From Natronorubrum thiooxidans (GTDB lineage: Archaea > Halobacteriota > Halobacteria > Halobacteriales > Natrialbaceae), in NCBI RefSeq assembly GCF_900156475.1, contig NZ_FTNR01000001.1, forward strand, positions 124,001 to 188,000: a DNA stretch of 64,000 nt. Reading direction: 5' to 3'. Positions 28,150 through 37,303 of this stretch are shown one piece after another. Below the pieces are notes generated by a model. The model saw only the letters and a program-made list of their open reading frames with translations. It did not search any database and was not told the DNA's origin. A program made the translations under genes and the position numbers. Position 1 is the stretch's first letter. Every line of letters begins with the position of its first letter.

Positions 28150-28949
28150 CAGACAACGACGCAACCCAGGAAGGGCTCGACGCAGCCGAAGACGAGATCG
28201 ACGAGGAGCCGGCCGAAGGGCCTGGCCCCGCCGCCGATCCCGAGGACGACGTCGAGCCAGTTGACGAACAGCCCGCCGACGCCGACGCCACCGAGGCCGA
28301 CGCCGATGCAGAACCAGCCGACGAAGATGCCGGTCCAACCCTCGACGACGACGTAATGTCCGACGAGGAGGCCGATCTCCTCATCCCAGTCGAGGACTAT
28401 CTCGGCGCCGGCGTCCACATCGGGACCCAACAGAAGACCGATGATATGGAGCGGTTCATCCACCGTGTCCGAACCGACGGTCTCTACGTGCTCGACGTTG
28501 GCAAGACCGACGGCCGTATCCGAACGGCCGCGGACTTCCTTGCGAACTACGACCCAGAGCAGATTCTGGTCACCTCGAGTCGCCAGTACGGTCGCTTCCC
28601 GGCGGAGAAGTTCGCCGAAGCCGTGGGCGCTCGCGCCCGTACCGGCCGCTTCATCCCGGGCACGCTGACCAACCCCAAATACGACGGCTACATCGAACCC
28701 GACGTACTCGTCGTCACGGACCCGATCGGCGACGCCCAGGCCGTCAAGGAGGCCATCACGGTCGGGATTCCCGTCATCGCAATGTGTGACTCGAACAACC
28801 AGGTTAGCAACGTTGATCTGGTCGTCCCGACGAACAACAAGGGTCGCAAGGCCCTTTCGGTCGTCTACTGGCTGCTCGCCAACGAAGTCCTCGATCGCCG
28901 CGGTGCCGAGCCATCGTACTCGCTCGAGGACTTCGAGAGCATGGTCTAA
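28146..28949 (+). CDS. rps2: Ribosomal protein uS2
   Basis: 267 aa. The conserved uS2 core starts near residue 80 ([17 protein letters not shown]...) and runs to [14 protein letters not shown]. The first 75 or so residues are an unusually acidic, Ala/Pro-rich leader with no basic residue in most of it, a haloarchaeal elaboration. Last gene of the operon; a T-run follows at 28972. Confidence 0.95.
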   Translation: MTDNDATQEGLDAAEDEIDEEPAEGPGPAADPEDDVEPVDEQPADADATEADADAEPADEDAGPTLDDDVMSDEEADLLIPVEDYLGAGVHIGTQQKTDDMERFIHRVRTDGLYVLDVGKTDGRIRTAADFLANYDPEQILVTSSRQYGRFPAEKFAEAVGARARTGRFIPGTLTNPKYDGYIEPDVLVVTDPIGDAQAVKEAITVGIPVIAMCDSNNQVSNVDLVVPTNNKGRKALSVVYWLLANEVLDRRGAEPSYSLEDFESMV

Positions 28950-28971
28950 CCCGTTACACTGACGCTGTTCG

Positions 28972-28976
28972 TTTTT
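28972..28976 (+). terminator. T-tract terminator after uS2
   Basis: Five T residues 22 bp after the stop. Confidence 0.35.
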
Positions 28977-29043
28977 CTCGTCGCGATCGACGCCGAACAG
29001 CGACGAGCAAAGGAGTTACGTGCAGACCGGGCCAACGAGGGGT

Positions 29044-29169
29044 ATGCTCGATTCAGTATTCGAATTCGAAGAAGAAATGATGCCGCTGCCAGTGATCGCC
29101 GCGACGGCGGCGCTGATCGCAATTTTTGCGGTTGGGATTCCGTATCGCGTTCTCGTAGGGATTCTCTAA
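29044..29169 (+). CDS. 41-residue single-helix membrane microprotein
   Basis: An ATG at 29044 opens 41 codons: an acidic start (MLDSVFEFEEEMM) followed by a hydrophobic segment (about 14-32, PLPVIAATAALIAIF) and a short end YRVLVGIL before TAA at 29167. The charge pattern (acidic outside, Arg after the helix) is that of a small membrane protein. No family is recognised and nothing shows it is translated; a GAGGGG stretch 4 bp before the ATG may help initiation. Confidence 0.45.
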   Translation: MLDSVFEFEEEMMPLPVIAATAALIAIFAVGIPYRVLVGIL

Positions 29170-29437
29170 AACGTGTAACGATGCCCACCCCAGCTGGCTC
29201 GCGATTCCCCTCTCGAGTTTAAATACGAAGACGAGCCCAATCCGGGCATGGATCCGGTGGTCCCGCTCGAGGTGTGGCACAGATTACGATATACGTCGCT
29301 TTTTGGGATCGTCCCCGCAGGAAACACACTCGGTTCGGTATCGAGGCCGTCTCCAGCGGCTATTCGGGCGACGAACCCGTTCGCTCCCGGCAGCACTGGA
29401 CCGTCAAGCAACCACAGGGTAGCTCTCGCGGAGGACT
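29170..29437. other. Intergenic region before the DUF7285 operon
   Basis: Holds TTTAAATA at 29218-29225, a good TATA box. A start codon 23 bp downstream (29248) opens a 68-codon frame (MDPVVPLEVWHRLRY...) that overlaps the next gene by 17 bp; its composition is not convincingly coding. More likely the TATA drives the operon from about 29250, with a leader of nearly 190 nt. Confidence 0.4.
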
Positions 29438-29947
29438 ATGCCACGGGCAGCTAGAGCCCAGACCGAACCGCTGGCTGCGCTGGTCGCTGTGATGGCGCTT
29501 TTGACCGGTATTGGGCTGTACACCGTCTATCTCGGCAGTGTCCTTCCCGGCATGAGCGACCGTACGGTCGAAGAGACGGCGATCGATCGTGTCTGGGATG
29601 ACCTGCGCGACAACGAACGCGGCGCTGTTCCGGTCTACAGATACGCCGCTGATCCGGACAGAGAGCTTCGAGAAGCGCTTGAGCAAGCGTCGCTCCCAAA
29701 CGGCAAGAACAGTTACCTCGAGATCAGAGGCTACGAAGACGGTGAACCAACGGTCTTCGCGTCAGCACACTTCGATTCCGATGGCGATGATCTACGGGCG
29801 CGACAGCTCGCATCGACACACCCCGATTACGGCCCGCCTCGAGGAGCCGACGAACCGACCGAGACGGGTATTGCGACCCGTCCAATTTCGATTGAAGTCA
29901 CGGAGGCCGACGTTCGTGGCGGCACGCTGCACGTGGAGGTCTGGTGA
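29438..29947 (+). CDS. Membrane-anchored secreted protein (DUF7285-like)
   Basis: 169 aa. A short polar N-terminus (MPRAARAQTEPLAALVAV) leads into one hydrophobic helix (about 12-36), then an acidic outside domain ending in IEVTEADVRGGTLHVEVW. The N-terminal AQTEPLAALVAV pattern is that of DUF7285, one of several haloarchaeal proteins encoded with type IV pilus-like secretion genes. It resembles a minor pilin but lacks a clear class III signal site. First of three coupled genes. Confidence 0.65.
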   Translation: MPRAARAQTEPLAALVAVMALLTGIGLYTVYLGSVLPGMSDRTVEETAIDRVWDDLRDNERGAVPVYRYAADPDRELREALEQASLPNGKNSYLEIRGYEDGEPTVFASAHFDSDGDDLRARQLASTHPDYGPPRGADEPTETGIATRPISIEVTEADVRGGTLHVEVW

Positions 29948-31125
29948 GTATGGGCCACTTCGCCTCCGAACGTGGTGTCAGCACCGTCGTCGACGTCACC
30001 CTGGCGTTGCTCCTCATCAGTGCAAGCGTGCTGATTCTCGGCACCTATCTGGCCACCGTTCCTGACGAGCAGGCACGAAGCGCCACCGACCATGATTCGA
30101 CCGTGACGGCCGCTTCTCATGGCGATATCGACGGCCTGTCAGCGACTCGGACAACCGAGGTCCTGAGCACGTCGACGGTTACCGTCACGTACAGTCTCGA
30201 GGACGTCCGTGAGCAAGACACGTTCTCCGAACCGGTCATCATAAACGAGCAGACGTACACGCGAACCGATCACGGCTCGGCGCTCGGGCTGCTTGCCGAT
30301 GCCGCAGTCACGAACCACCGGATCGATGGCGAGCCCGTGCTGGCCTACGGCGAGGAGTACGAGGACGCCGTCGACTGGGCGATCCGACAGGCGCTACTGG
30401 GTACCGACCGGGAGTTCTACATCGTCGCCGAGTGGGAGCCCTACGACGGGGCCGGCATCAACGGCACGGCAACGGCCGGCGAGCGGCCCCCACCCACTGC
30501 GGACGTCTCCAGTACGACGACAATGGTCTCCAGTGGCTTTTCGGCGGTCGATGCCGACGAACTCGAGAAAAACTGGCTGGCGGCCGACGACTGGTGGGAT
30601 GACTGGATCGATGACGTGGCCGATGACCACCCTGAGATCGACGATTCGTCGGACGTGCCAAGACTAAAAGGAACCGACAACAAGTCGTACGCGGCGGCCG
30701 GCACCGTGATCGGCGACGAAATCGTCGATGGCCTCTTCCCGCCCAAATCGTCCCAGTACGCGCTGGAAGATCAGGGAATCCGGCGAGCGCTTAAAGTCTA
30801 CCACTACCAGTCGATGGTCGAGACCATCGGCGACTTCTCGTTCCGAAGTGCGGAGACACACCGACCGCTGGCTCGATCGAACGCGCGGGCCGAAGCGGCG
30901 AACCACAAGGTCCTCGTCGGACAGGACGGCGGCTACGACGTGACTGATGCAGACGCACTCGCCGCGTGGATTGCGGCGGACATCCCTCGAGCGTTCGCCG
31001 AAGAGTTCGACGCAATCGACGATCACTACGACGATGACGAGCGTGATGAGCAAAAAGCCGAGACTGTCGCCGATGCAGTGGCAATCGAAGACGTGACGAT
31101 TACCATTCAGATCTGGGACGAATGA
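29944..31125 (+). CDS. Membrane-anchored secreted protein (DUF7284-like)
   Basis: 393 aa (GTG at 29944 overlaps the previous stop; ATG 29950 gives 391). The N-terminus has the feature FASERGVSTVVDVTLALLLISASV: a pilin-like sequence in which RG-V-S-T precedes a hydrophobic helix (about 15-38). The exterior part is acidic with a region of helices (about 250-380). It matches DUF7284 in position and N-terminal form. Probably exported and membrane bound; role unknown. Confidence 0.65.
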   Translation: MSMGHFASERGVSTVVDVTLALLLISASVLILGTYLATVPDEQARSATDHDSTVTAASHGDIDGLSATRTTEVLSTSTVTVTYSLEDVREQDTFSEPVIINEQTYTRTDHGSALGLLADAAVTNHRIDGEPVLAYGEEYEDAVDWAIRQALLGTDREFYIVAEWEPYDGAGINGTATAGERPPPTADVSSTTTMVSSGFSAVDADELEKNWLAADDWWDDWIDDVADDHPEIDDSSDVPRLKGTDNKSYAAAGTVIGDEIVDGLFPPKSSQYALEDQGIRRALKVYHYQSMVETIGDFSFRSAETHRPLARSNARAEAANHKVLVGQDGGYDVTDADALAAWIAADIPRAFAEEFDAIDDHYDDDERDEQKAETVADAVAIEDVTITIQIWDE

Positions 31126-34100
31126 GACGCACTCGCCCACACACGATTTCGATTGCGGACGACGACCGCGCACGGATCCCGTTCGCGATTATCGGTGTCT
31201 TGCTTCTCGTGAGCTCCGTGCTGATCGTCGCGACACTCCAGACGAGACACGACCCCGAAATCGACCGCGGCACGGAGTTGGCGGTCGACCGCGCCGAAGC
31301 GTACGCGATCAGCGAACTCCGTCATGCAACCGTCCGTGCCACTGACGAAGTCGTCCGCTCACCGGTGACGACCGTCGATGCCGATATGAATGGTGTTCTC
31401 GATGACGACACCGCGTTCGAAGATCAGACGCGACTGACGATCCTCGCCAAAGCCACCGCGACACTCGACGGCCGGACACAGGACGTCGGGCAGGGCCGAA
31501 CCGTCGAGGTCTCGATGCCCACTGTCGACGACTGGACCGACGCAGACGACCTTGAGTCGGCACTCGAGTCCGTCACACTCGAGGAAGACGACGGGATCAT
31601 GGCGGTGACAGTCGACGACGTCGAGTTCACCGTGCGGGACAAAAATGGTGACGTCGAGACGGTCGTCTCACGCGACCTCACCGTTTCCGTAGGGACGACC
31701 ATGATGGCACTCCACGAGCGCGTTGAAGCGTACGAAACCCATCTGAACACGGGCATGCTCGAAGGCGTCGACGAGCGCGAGGGGTACGGCTACGACCTCG
31801 CAAAGCGGCTGTGGCCGCTCGTCTGGGGCAAGGCCTACTACGATCGGTTGCTCGGCGATCCCGCGGATCGCGCGTTCGAAAACGTCACCCCGAACGACCA
31901 CACCGAGGTCATGGCCAACGACGCCAGATTGACAGCCCAACAGGAAGTCTTCGGCACACAAGACGAGTACGGAAATCGTGTGATGGCGGGGCCGTTGCTA
32001 TGCATGTCGTACGATCTCTCGGATAGCGCCCTCGATCTCGGAAGTACGTACGATTTTGACGGGATTGCCGACGACCTCCACCCCGATGAGAACGTCAGTA
32101 GCGTCGATGAACTCTGTGCGGAAGGCGTCATCTCCCCGGATGGTGAGTTGCCAGCGATGCCAACTGTCGAGGAGATCGTGATGGGCATGCTCGAGAACGT
32201 CGACAAGAACGGCACGATCCAGGGCCATTCGTTCGCCGATCTGGCGATGTACGAGATGGAAGCCGGGCTTGGGCAGAGCGATCTCGAGGACGAGATGCGA
32301 GCGGGGCTCAACGAGACGGAACGGTTCAATGAGGCGTACCTCGAGGATTATTATGGACATAGTGAACGGTCTGAGTTCGATCAGGATAGTGACCCAGAAG
32401 TGTTGAACGAGATCCAAGGTGGTCTTGAAAATCTCAGAGACGAAGCTATTCTGGGCATCGATAATACTGATTCCGTTATCGACGATGTCTATACAATAAA
32501 TGGGAAGCTTGGAACCGTCAGCAGTTCCCCGTCTATGGATGGTCTCGGGCACCCACTTCCTCCGCTACCGGATGAATACGATGCTAGCAATTATACGGAA
32601 GTCGATCGCATGTATGTAACGACTAATACCGATATAGACGGGAGTGTCAATAAAGTCACCAAAGACGGCAGTGGTTCTGGTCTCGAGCGATCGCTCGTTA
32701 CAGTTGCTATCGAAGTCGAGATGAAATACGAGACCTATCGAGCGTGGAATAATACGACGACCAACTCTTCGGTCGATGTCTGGGAACACGATCAGCGGTA
32801 CACGAATTTTACTGCCTCGTTCGAACTCGATGGAGAGTTCGCTCCCGGTCTAACGATCAATCCGAACAGTGTTGATCACGTACTCGAGCAGGGTGGCTCT
32901 CCAGACCCGTACCTCGGAGAGCCAACCAACTGGGAAGACGCCGCTGATGAAGTGGCGAAAGAATTCTTTGGACGGGATTTTGATAGCGACTCAGAGTTCG
33001 AGAGATGGCTAAATGGGAGAGCCGATGATATTGAGTCGCGAAACGACTTCAGGAACGCTATCAACTACGACAGCAGCTTTGACAAGAACATTCAATTCTC
33101 GCCGCATAACGAAGGAGCGCTTCATAGCCACATTGTCTGGAATGATCTTCTCGAGGTGCATAATGAGACAGTGACCGAGATCGAACCAGTCGAGGCAGAG
33201 GTCATGGAAATGCTGACGGCTGACGAGAGTCCGATACGAGAGATGAACGAGAGTATCGCAGAAATGGAAGCGAAGCACGTGGACGACCGTGATGACTTCG
33301 AAAATGCACCTGACATTGCCAGAATGGAGGCACGGCAGGTGTACTTTGACAATATGTACAAATACGTCGATGAACTCGCCACCGAACACGAAAAGGTGAT
33401 GACTGGTGGTGGGAACCTCATCGACAGTCTTCTCGGCGGCTTTGTAGATTCGGTCAACGAGATTATCAACGGTCCGATGAACCTGCTTGACGAAATGCTT
33501 GGTTCTGGGGAGGAGTTACTGCGCAATGAAGGGGGTGCTGAAATCGATACACCGAATGTTCTGAACGACGTTCACGTTACTGTTGATGGCTCGCCGACGT
33601 ATCACTCGTCCCAGGTGGCAGTCAACCAGACCGAAGTACCGGCAGTACGAGCAGCGGGCGATGGTCCGCTCGAGATCGACGATGAGATGGATTTTGCACC
33701 GATGGGTGTCGGATACGAAAACGAGATTGGGCTACCAGGGTTTCCATTGATTCCATGGCCACCGATGTTCTATCTGCAAGCCGATGCGTGGCAAATCGAA
33801 CTCGAGGGAGAGTACGCCCGATTTGAGGTAGAAACGACCAGTGGCGATCCATCGGTAACTGAATCGACGACGTACATCCGTGAGGACAAGGATGTCACGC
33901 TTGAGACACCAGATGGTGACGAACTCGAGTTAGGATCAACTGACCCGATCAGCTACGAGAACAGCCAGACGATTCTCGTTGTCGTACCCGCACCGCAGTT
34001 CCTACCACAGGGTGCTCCTGGTGTCGGTGATAATCAACATAGTGGGGATGCATCTGGTGAGATGTGTTCACCATTCTTGGACGACACTGGTCCCGATGTT

Positions 34101-34142
34101 GGGGAGAACAGTACACAACCAAGCAGAGAAAGTTGCTTATAA
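31122..34142 (+). CDS. Large membrane-anchored secreted protein (DUF7286-like), mosaic composition
   Basis: 1006 aa. N-terminal stretch DDRARIPFAIIGVLLLVSSVLIVATL is a single membrane anchor (about 17-42); the remainder is extracytoplasmic, with GKAYYDRLLGD and coiled-coil-like segments (about 690-760). It fits DUF7286 by position and N-terminus. Base composition changes near 32330: for example 39/60 GC at 31501-31560 against 23/60 at 32461-32520. The C-terminal half also departs in style, with Asn/Ser-rich loops and a Cys-containing tail, so the 3' half may have been replaced by recombination. Overlaps the previous gene by 4 bp. Confidence 0.65.
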   Translation: MRRTRPHTISIADDDRARIPFAIIGVLLLVSSVLIVATLQTRHDPEIDRGTELAVDRAEAYAISELRHATVRATDEVVRSPVTTVDADMNGVLDDDTAFEDQTRLTILAKATATLDGRTQDVGQGRTVEVSMPTVDDWTDADDLESALESVTLEEDDGIMAVTVDDVEFTVRDKNGDVETVVSRDLTVSVGTTMMALHERVEAYETHLNTGMLEGVDEREGYGYDLAKRLWPLVWGKAYYDRLLGDPADRAFENVTPNDHTEVMANDARLTAQQEVFGTQDEYGNRVMAGPLLCMSYDLSDSALDLGSTYDFDGIADDLHPDENVSSVDELCAEGVISPDGELPAMPTVEEIVMGMLENVDKNGTIQGHSFADLAMYEMEAGLGQSDLEDEMRAGLNETERFNEAYLEDYYGHSERSEFDQDSDPEVLNEIQGGLENLRDEAILGIDNTDSVIDDVYTINGKLGTVSSSPSMDGLGHPLPPLPDEYDASNYTEVDRMYVTTNTDIDGSVNKVTKDGSGSGLERSLVTVAIEVEMKYETYRAWNNTTTNSSVDVWEHDQRYTNFTASFELDGEFAPGLTINPNSVDHVLEQGGSPDPYLGEPTNWEDAADEVAKEFFGRDFDSDSEFERWLNGRADDIESRNDFRNAINYDSSFDKNIQFSPHNEGALHSHIVWNDLLEVHNETVTEIEPVEAEVMEMLTADESPIREMNESIAEMEAKHVDDRDDFENAPDIARMEARQVYFDNMYKYVDELATEHEKVMTGGGNLIDSLLGGFVDSVNEIINGPMNLLDEMLGSGEELLRNEGGAEIDTPNVLNDVHVTVDGSPTYHSSQVAVNQTEVPAVRAAGDGPLEIDDEMDFAPMGVGYENEIGLPGFPLIPWPPMFYLQADAWQIELEGEYARFEVETTSGDPSVTESTTYIREDKDVTLETPDGDELELGSTDPISYENSQTILVVVPAPQFLPQGAPGVGDNQHSGDASGEMCSPFLDDTGPDVGENSTQPSRESCL

Positions 34143-34221
34143 TGCGTCCTAGTTATACACGATGAACAATCTAATAATGTGTCTACAAATGATGCCATCT
34201 CCAAATCAATCAATTTTGGTG

Positions 34222-35445
34222 TTAAGCATCCTCAATCGCGTACAATTTACTGTCATTTGCTGGAATATATATGATTCCATCAAACAGTGTTGGTGGTGCA
34301 GTAAATCCTCCATTCAAAGAATCATTAACAGTATATGACCATTTTGGAGTTCCGGAACTCGAATCAAACGCATATATACCGAACTGAGAGGAAGCATAAC
34401 AGGTATCGCTTGATATTACAACATCAGTAGGTGTGCCGGTGATCTTGTCGGTTGCTTCCCATTCAATGGTGCCGTTATTGTCATCAACGGCGATCAGACG
34501 ATTGGTGTCACCGATATAAACGAGTTTGTCAGAGACAGCAGGACTTGATTTGATTTCTCCCTCTGTATCGATTGACCACTCCTTCTCGCCGGAACCTGCG
34601 TTGATTGCGTACAATTGGCTGTCTTGACCTGTTCCAGTCAAATAAACACGTCCGTTGGCGACAGCAGGGTTGCTGTCAGACAACCGCCCTTCTTGTTCGG
34701 AATTAAATGTCCACTCAATCTCCGACGTCTCAACGTTCACTGCGTGAAGGTCAGACGAACGAGCAATGTAGAACGTATCCTCATCGAAAGCCGGCCAATC
34801 AGTTGACCCTCCAACGAAATCAGGCGTAGTGGTCACAGTAGTGTACTCACCTGTATGGGGATCAATCTGCCAGATCATCTCATGGGATGCAACAAAAATG
34901 CCATCTTCGGTCGGGATCGGGCCTCCGAGTCCAATGACAGATTCGATTTCCTCTGATCTCCATCGATCACCGGTTTCAGCATTGAATCCATGTATTTCTC
35001 CACCATCAGTTGGCCCATAGACAATGCCGTCGTGAACATTCGGTGCCCCAAATCCCTCTTGCTTCCAGAGAATTTCTTCAGTATCAAGGTCGACTGCATA
35101 GATTTTAGCGTCCCCTGATGCGCCGCCAGTACTTGAAATATATGCTATTCCATTAACAATAGACAATGGAAACGGAACACGCCCATCTATATCTATGACT
35201 GCCCGAGTATTCACTGTGTCTGTTTCAGGACCTATCGCACTTGGATGATACCCCGTATTCTGCAAATCAACCCCATACATCGGCCAGTCAGTTCCTAACG
35301 ACTCACCGTTACCACCGTCTCCATTCTCCCCACTCGAGGTATCGGTTTCGTCGTTTCCAGAACAGCCTGCAATCACAGTTGTTCCTGCAACACTTGCACA
35401 GGTTCCGAGCCAACGCCGGCGTGTCTGCGACAGTTGATTTTTCAT
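34222..35445 (-). CDS. PQQ-like beta-propeller lipoprotein, AT-rich
   Basis: 407 aa from ATG 35445 (an upstream in-frame ATG at 35451 is possible). The N-terminus has a Tat-like RRR motif (9-11) and a lipobox ending C28; a Glu/Gly/Asn linker follows. About seven beta blades follow, each with the PQQ-type end (EEILWKQEG, TSEIEWTFN, GEKEWSID, GTIEWEAT, TPKWSYT). It is probably an outside scaffold or sensor. The DNA is AT-rich for this window (22/60 GC at 34201-34260), with codons rare elsewhere in the region. It is oriented against both neighbours. Confidence 0.8.
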   Translation of the reverse strand: MKNQLSQTRRRWLGTCASVAGTTVIAGCSGNDETDTSSGENGDGGNGESLGTDWPMYGVDLQNTGYHPSAIGPETDTVNTRAVIDIDGRVPFPLSIVNGIAYISSTGGASGDAKIYAVDLDTEEILWKQEGFGAPNVHDGIVYGPTDGGEIHGFNAETGDRWRSEEIESVIGLGGPIPTEDGIFVASHEMIWQIDPHTGEYTTVTTTPDFVGGSTDWPAFDEDTFYIARSSDLHAVNVETSEIEWTFNSEQEGRLSDSNPAVANGRVYLTGTGQDSQLYAINAGSGEKEWSIDTEGEIKSSPAVSDKLVYIGDTNRLIAVDDNNGTIEWEATDKITGTPTDVVISSDTCYASSQFGIYAFDSSSGTPKWSYTVNDSLNGGFTAPPTLFDGIIYIPANDSKLYAIEDA

Positions 35446-35579
35446 TATCATTTCGTTCAAAGAGCCCAAATAAATAACCATTGGTATCTGAATTATCGTC
35501 AAATAAGTAAGTCTAATAATGATTTGTGCCACTCACTCGAGAAGATAGCTATTAACCGTCGTCGTGCGAACGCCAAGAT

Positions 35580-36566
35580 ATGGCAGTCTCGAGCGCTCCC
35601 GGCAAGGTGTATTTATTCGGGGAGCACGCGGTGGTTTACGGCGAGCCCGCTGTCCCGTGTGCCATCGAGGTACGGGCACGGGTCGGTGTCGAGCAACGGT
35701 CGGATAGCAAACTACGCATTCACGCCGAGGATCTCAGTCTGGACGGGTTCACGGTGGAGTATGGTGGGGCGACAGATGGGCCGCCAGATGTCGACGTCTC
35801 GGAGTCGCTGTTGACCGCAGCGATGGGGTACGTCGATGGTGCGATCGAGCAGGTTCGAGCGATTACCGGCGAGGAAGATATCGGTTTCGACGTGACAATC
35901 GAGAGCGACATTCCGCTGGGGGCAGGGCTTGGCTCGTCCGCGGCAGTCGCCGTCGCCGCGATCGACGCCGGGACCCGCGAACTTGGGACGACACTCGAGA
36001 TCGACGAACTCGCAGAGCGGGCCTACCGGACCGAGTACGAGGTACAGGGTGGACAGGCCTCCCGTGCCGATACCTTCTGTTCGGCCACTGGCGGTGCCGT
36101 CCGGGTCGAAGGCGACGACTGTCGGTCGCTCGAGGCCCCTGACTTGCCGCTTGTCATTGGGTTCGACGGCGGTGCTGGAGACACCGGTGAACTCGTAGCG
36201 GGCGTACGGAGTCTCCGTGAGGAGTACGATTTCGCGGCCGACACGGTCGATGCGATCGGTGATATCGTCCGAAACGGTGAGGCGGCACTCGCTGCGGGCG
36301 ATCTCGAGGAACTCGGTCGGTTGATGAACTTCAATCACGGTCTTCTCTCGGCACTGGGTGTCTCCTCCCGCTCGCTCGATTCGATGGTCTGGGCGGCCCG
36401 CGACGCCGGTGCAGACGGTGCGAAGCTGACGGGTGCTGGTGGCGGCGGCTGCATCGTTGCGCTCGATCCGACTGACGAAACCGAGACGGCGCTGTCGTAC
36501 ACGCCGGGCTGTGCGGACGCGTTCCGTGCTGAACTCTCTGAAACCGGGGTGAAGCGGCTCGAATGA
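35580..36566 (+). CDS. mvk: Mevalonate kinase
   Basis: 328 aa GHMP-kinase that phosphorylates mevalonate for archaeal lipid synthesis. Motifs: APGKVYLFGEHAVVYG at the N-terminus, the ATP loop PLGAGLGSSAAVAVAA (about 112-127), and the C-terminal motif GAKLTGAGGGGCIVAL. Its stop overlaps the isopentenyl phosphate kinase start by 4 bp. The pair belongs to the archaeal mevalonate route. Confidence 0.95.
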   Translation: MAVSSAPGKVYLFGEHAVVYGEPAVPCAIEVRARVGVEQRSDSKLRIHAEDLSLDGFTVEYGGATDGPPDVDVSESLLTAAMGYVDGAIEQVRAITGEEDIGFDVTIESDIPLGAGLGSSAAVAVAAIDAGTRELGTTLEIDELAERAYRTEYEVQGGQASRADTFCSATGGAVRVEGDDCRSLEAPDLPLVIGFDGGAGDTGELVAGVRSLREEYDFAADTVDAIGDIVRNGEAALAAGDLEELGRLMNFNHGLLSALGVSSRSLDSMVWAARDAGADGAKLTGAGGGGCIVALDPTDETETALSYTPGCADAFRAELSETGVKRLE

Positions 36567-37303
36567 TCGTTCTGAAACTCGGCGGTAGTGTCATTACGGA
36601 CAAGGATCGACCGGAAACGCTCGACGGCGATTCACTCGAGCAAGCCGCCGATGCGGTTGCAAACGCACTCGAGGGCGAGCCGGAGGATCTCGTGATCGTT
36701 CACGGCGGTGGCAGTTTCGGACACCACAACGCCAGCGAACACGGCGTGAGCACGATCGCGGGAACACACGACGCTGCGGCGGTCCTCGAGATCCACGGGG
36801 CGATGAAAACCCTGAATCAGTTCGTGCTGAGCCGCCTCCTCGATCGCGACGTGCAGGCGGTTCCTGTTCATCCATTCTCGACGGCTCACCGTGATGACAG
36901 CGGCGACCTCGAGTTACCGACCGGTCAGATCGAGACGATGCTGGGAGAAGGGTTCGTTCCCGTCCTCCACGGCGACGTGATCCCCCACACCGGCGTGGGT
37001 GCGACCATCGTCAGCGGCGACGAACTGGTCGCTGAACTGGCCCACGACCTCGAGGCCGATCGGATCGGGCTCTGTTCGACGGTACCGGGCGTGTTGGATG
37101 CAGATGAAGCGGTTATCGAGCGGATTTCGGCCTACGAAGACGTTGCCGCTGTCTTGGGAGCGAGCGAGGCGACCGACGTCACTGGCGGAATGGCAGCGAA
37201 AGTGCAGGCGTTGCTCGCGCTCGAAGCTGAGGCATCGATCTTCGGCCTCGAGGGACTCGCGTCGTTTCTCGGCGGTGAGAGTCCGGGGACGACGATTGAG
37301 TAG
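36563..37303 (+). CDS. Isopentenyl phosphate kinase
   Basis: 246 aa amino-acid-kinase-fold enzyme. It turns isopentenyl phosphate into IPP in the archaeal mevalonate pathway. Signature: LKLGGSVITDKDRPE at the N-terminus and VHGGGSFGHH with the catalytic His (H54), then GDVIPHTGVGATIVSGDE. It is coupled to mevalonate kinase (4-bp overlap) and ends directly against the stop of the opposite-strand histidine kinase with no base between. Confidence 0.93.
   Translation: MIVLKLGGSVITDKDRPETLDGDSLEQAADAVANALEGEPEDLVIVHGGGSFGHHNASEHGVSTIAGTHDAAAVLEIHGAMKTLNQFVLSRLLDRDVQAVPVHPFSTAHRDDSGDLELPTGQIETMLGEGFVPVLHGDVIPHTGVGATIVSGDELVAELAHDLEADRIGLCSTVPGVLDADEAVIERISAYEDVAAVLGASEATDVTGGMAAKVQALLALEAEASIFGLEGLASFLGGESPGTTIE

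Noticed and set aside
29248-29454. 68-codon frame placed 23 bp after a good TATA box
   Set aside because: The composition is Pro/Ser/Arg-rich rather than acidic, and it overlaps the next gene; the TATA more likely serves the operon.
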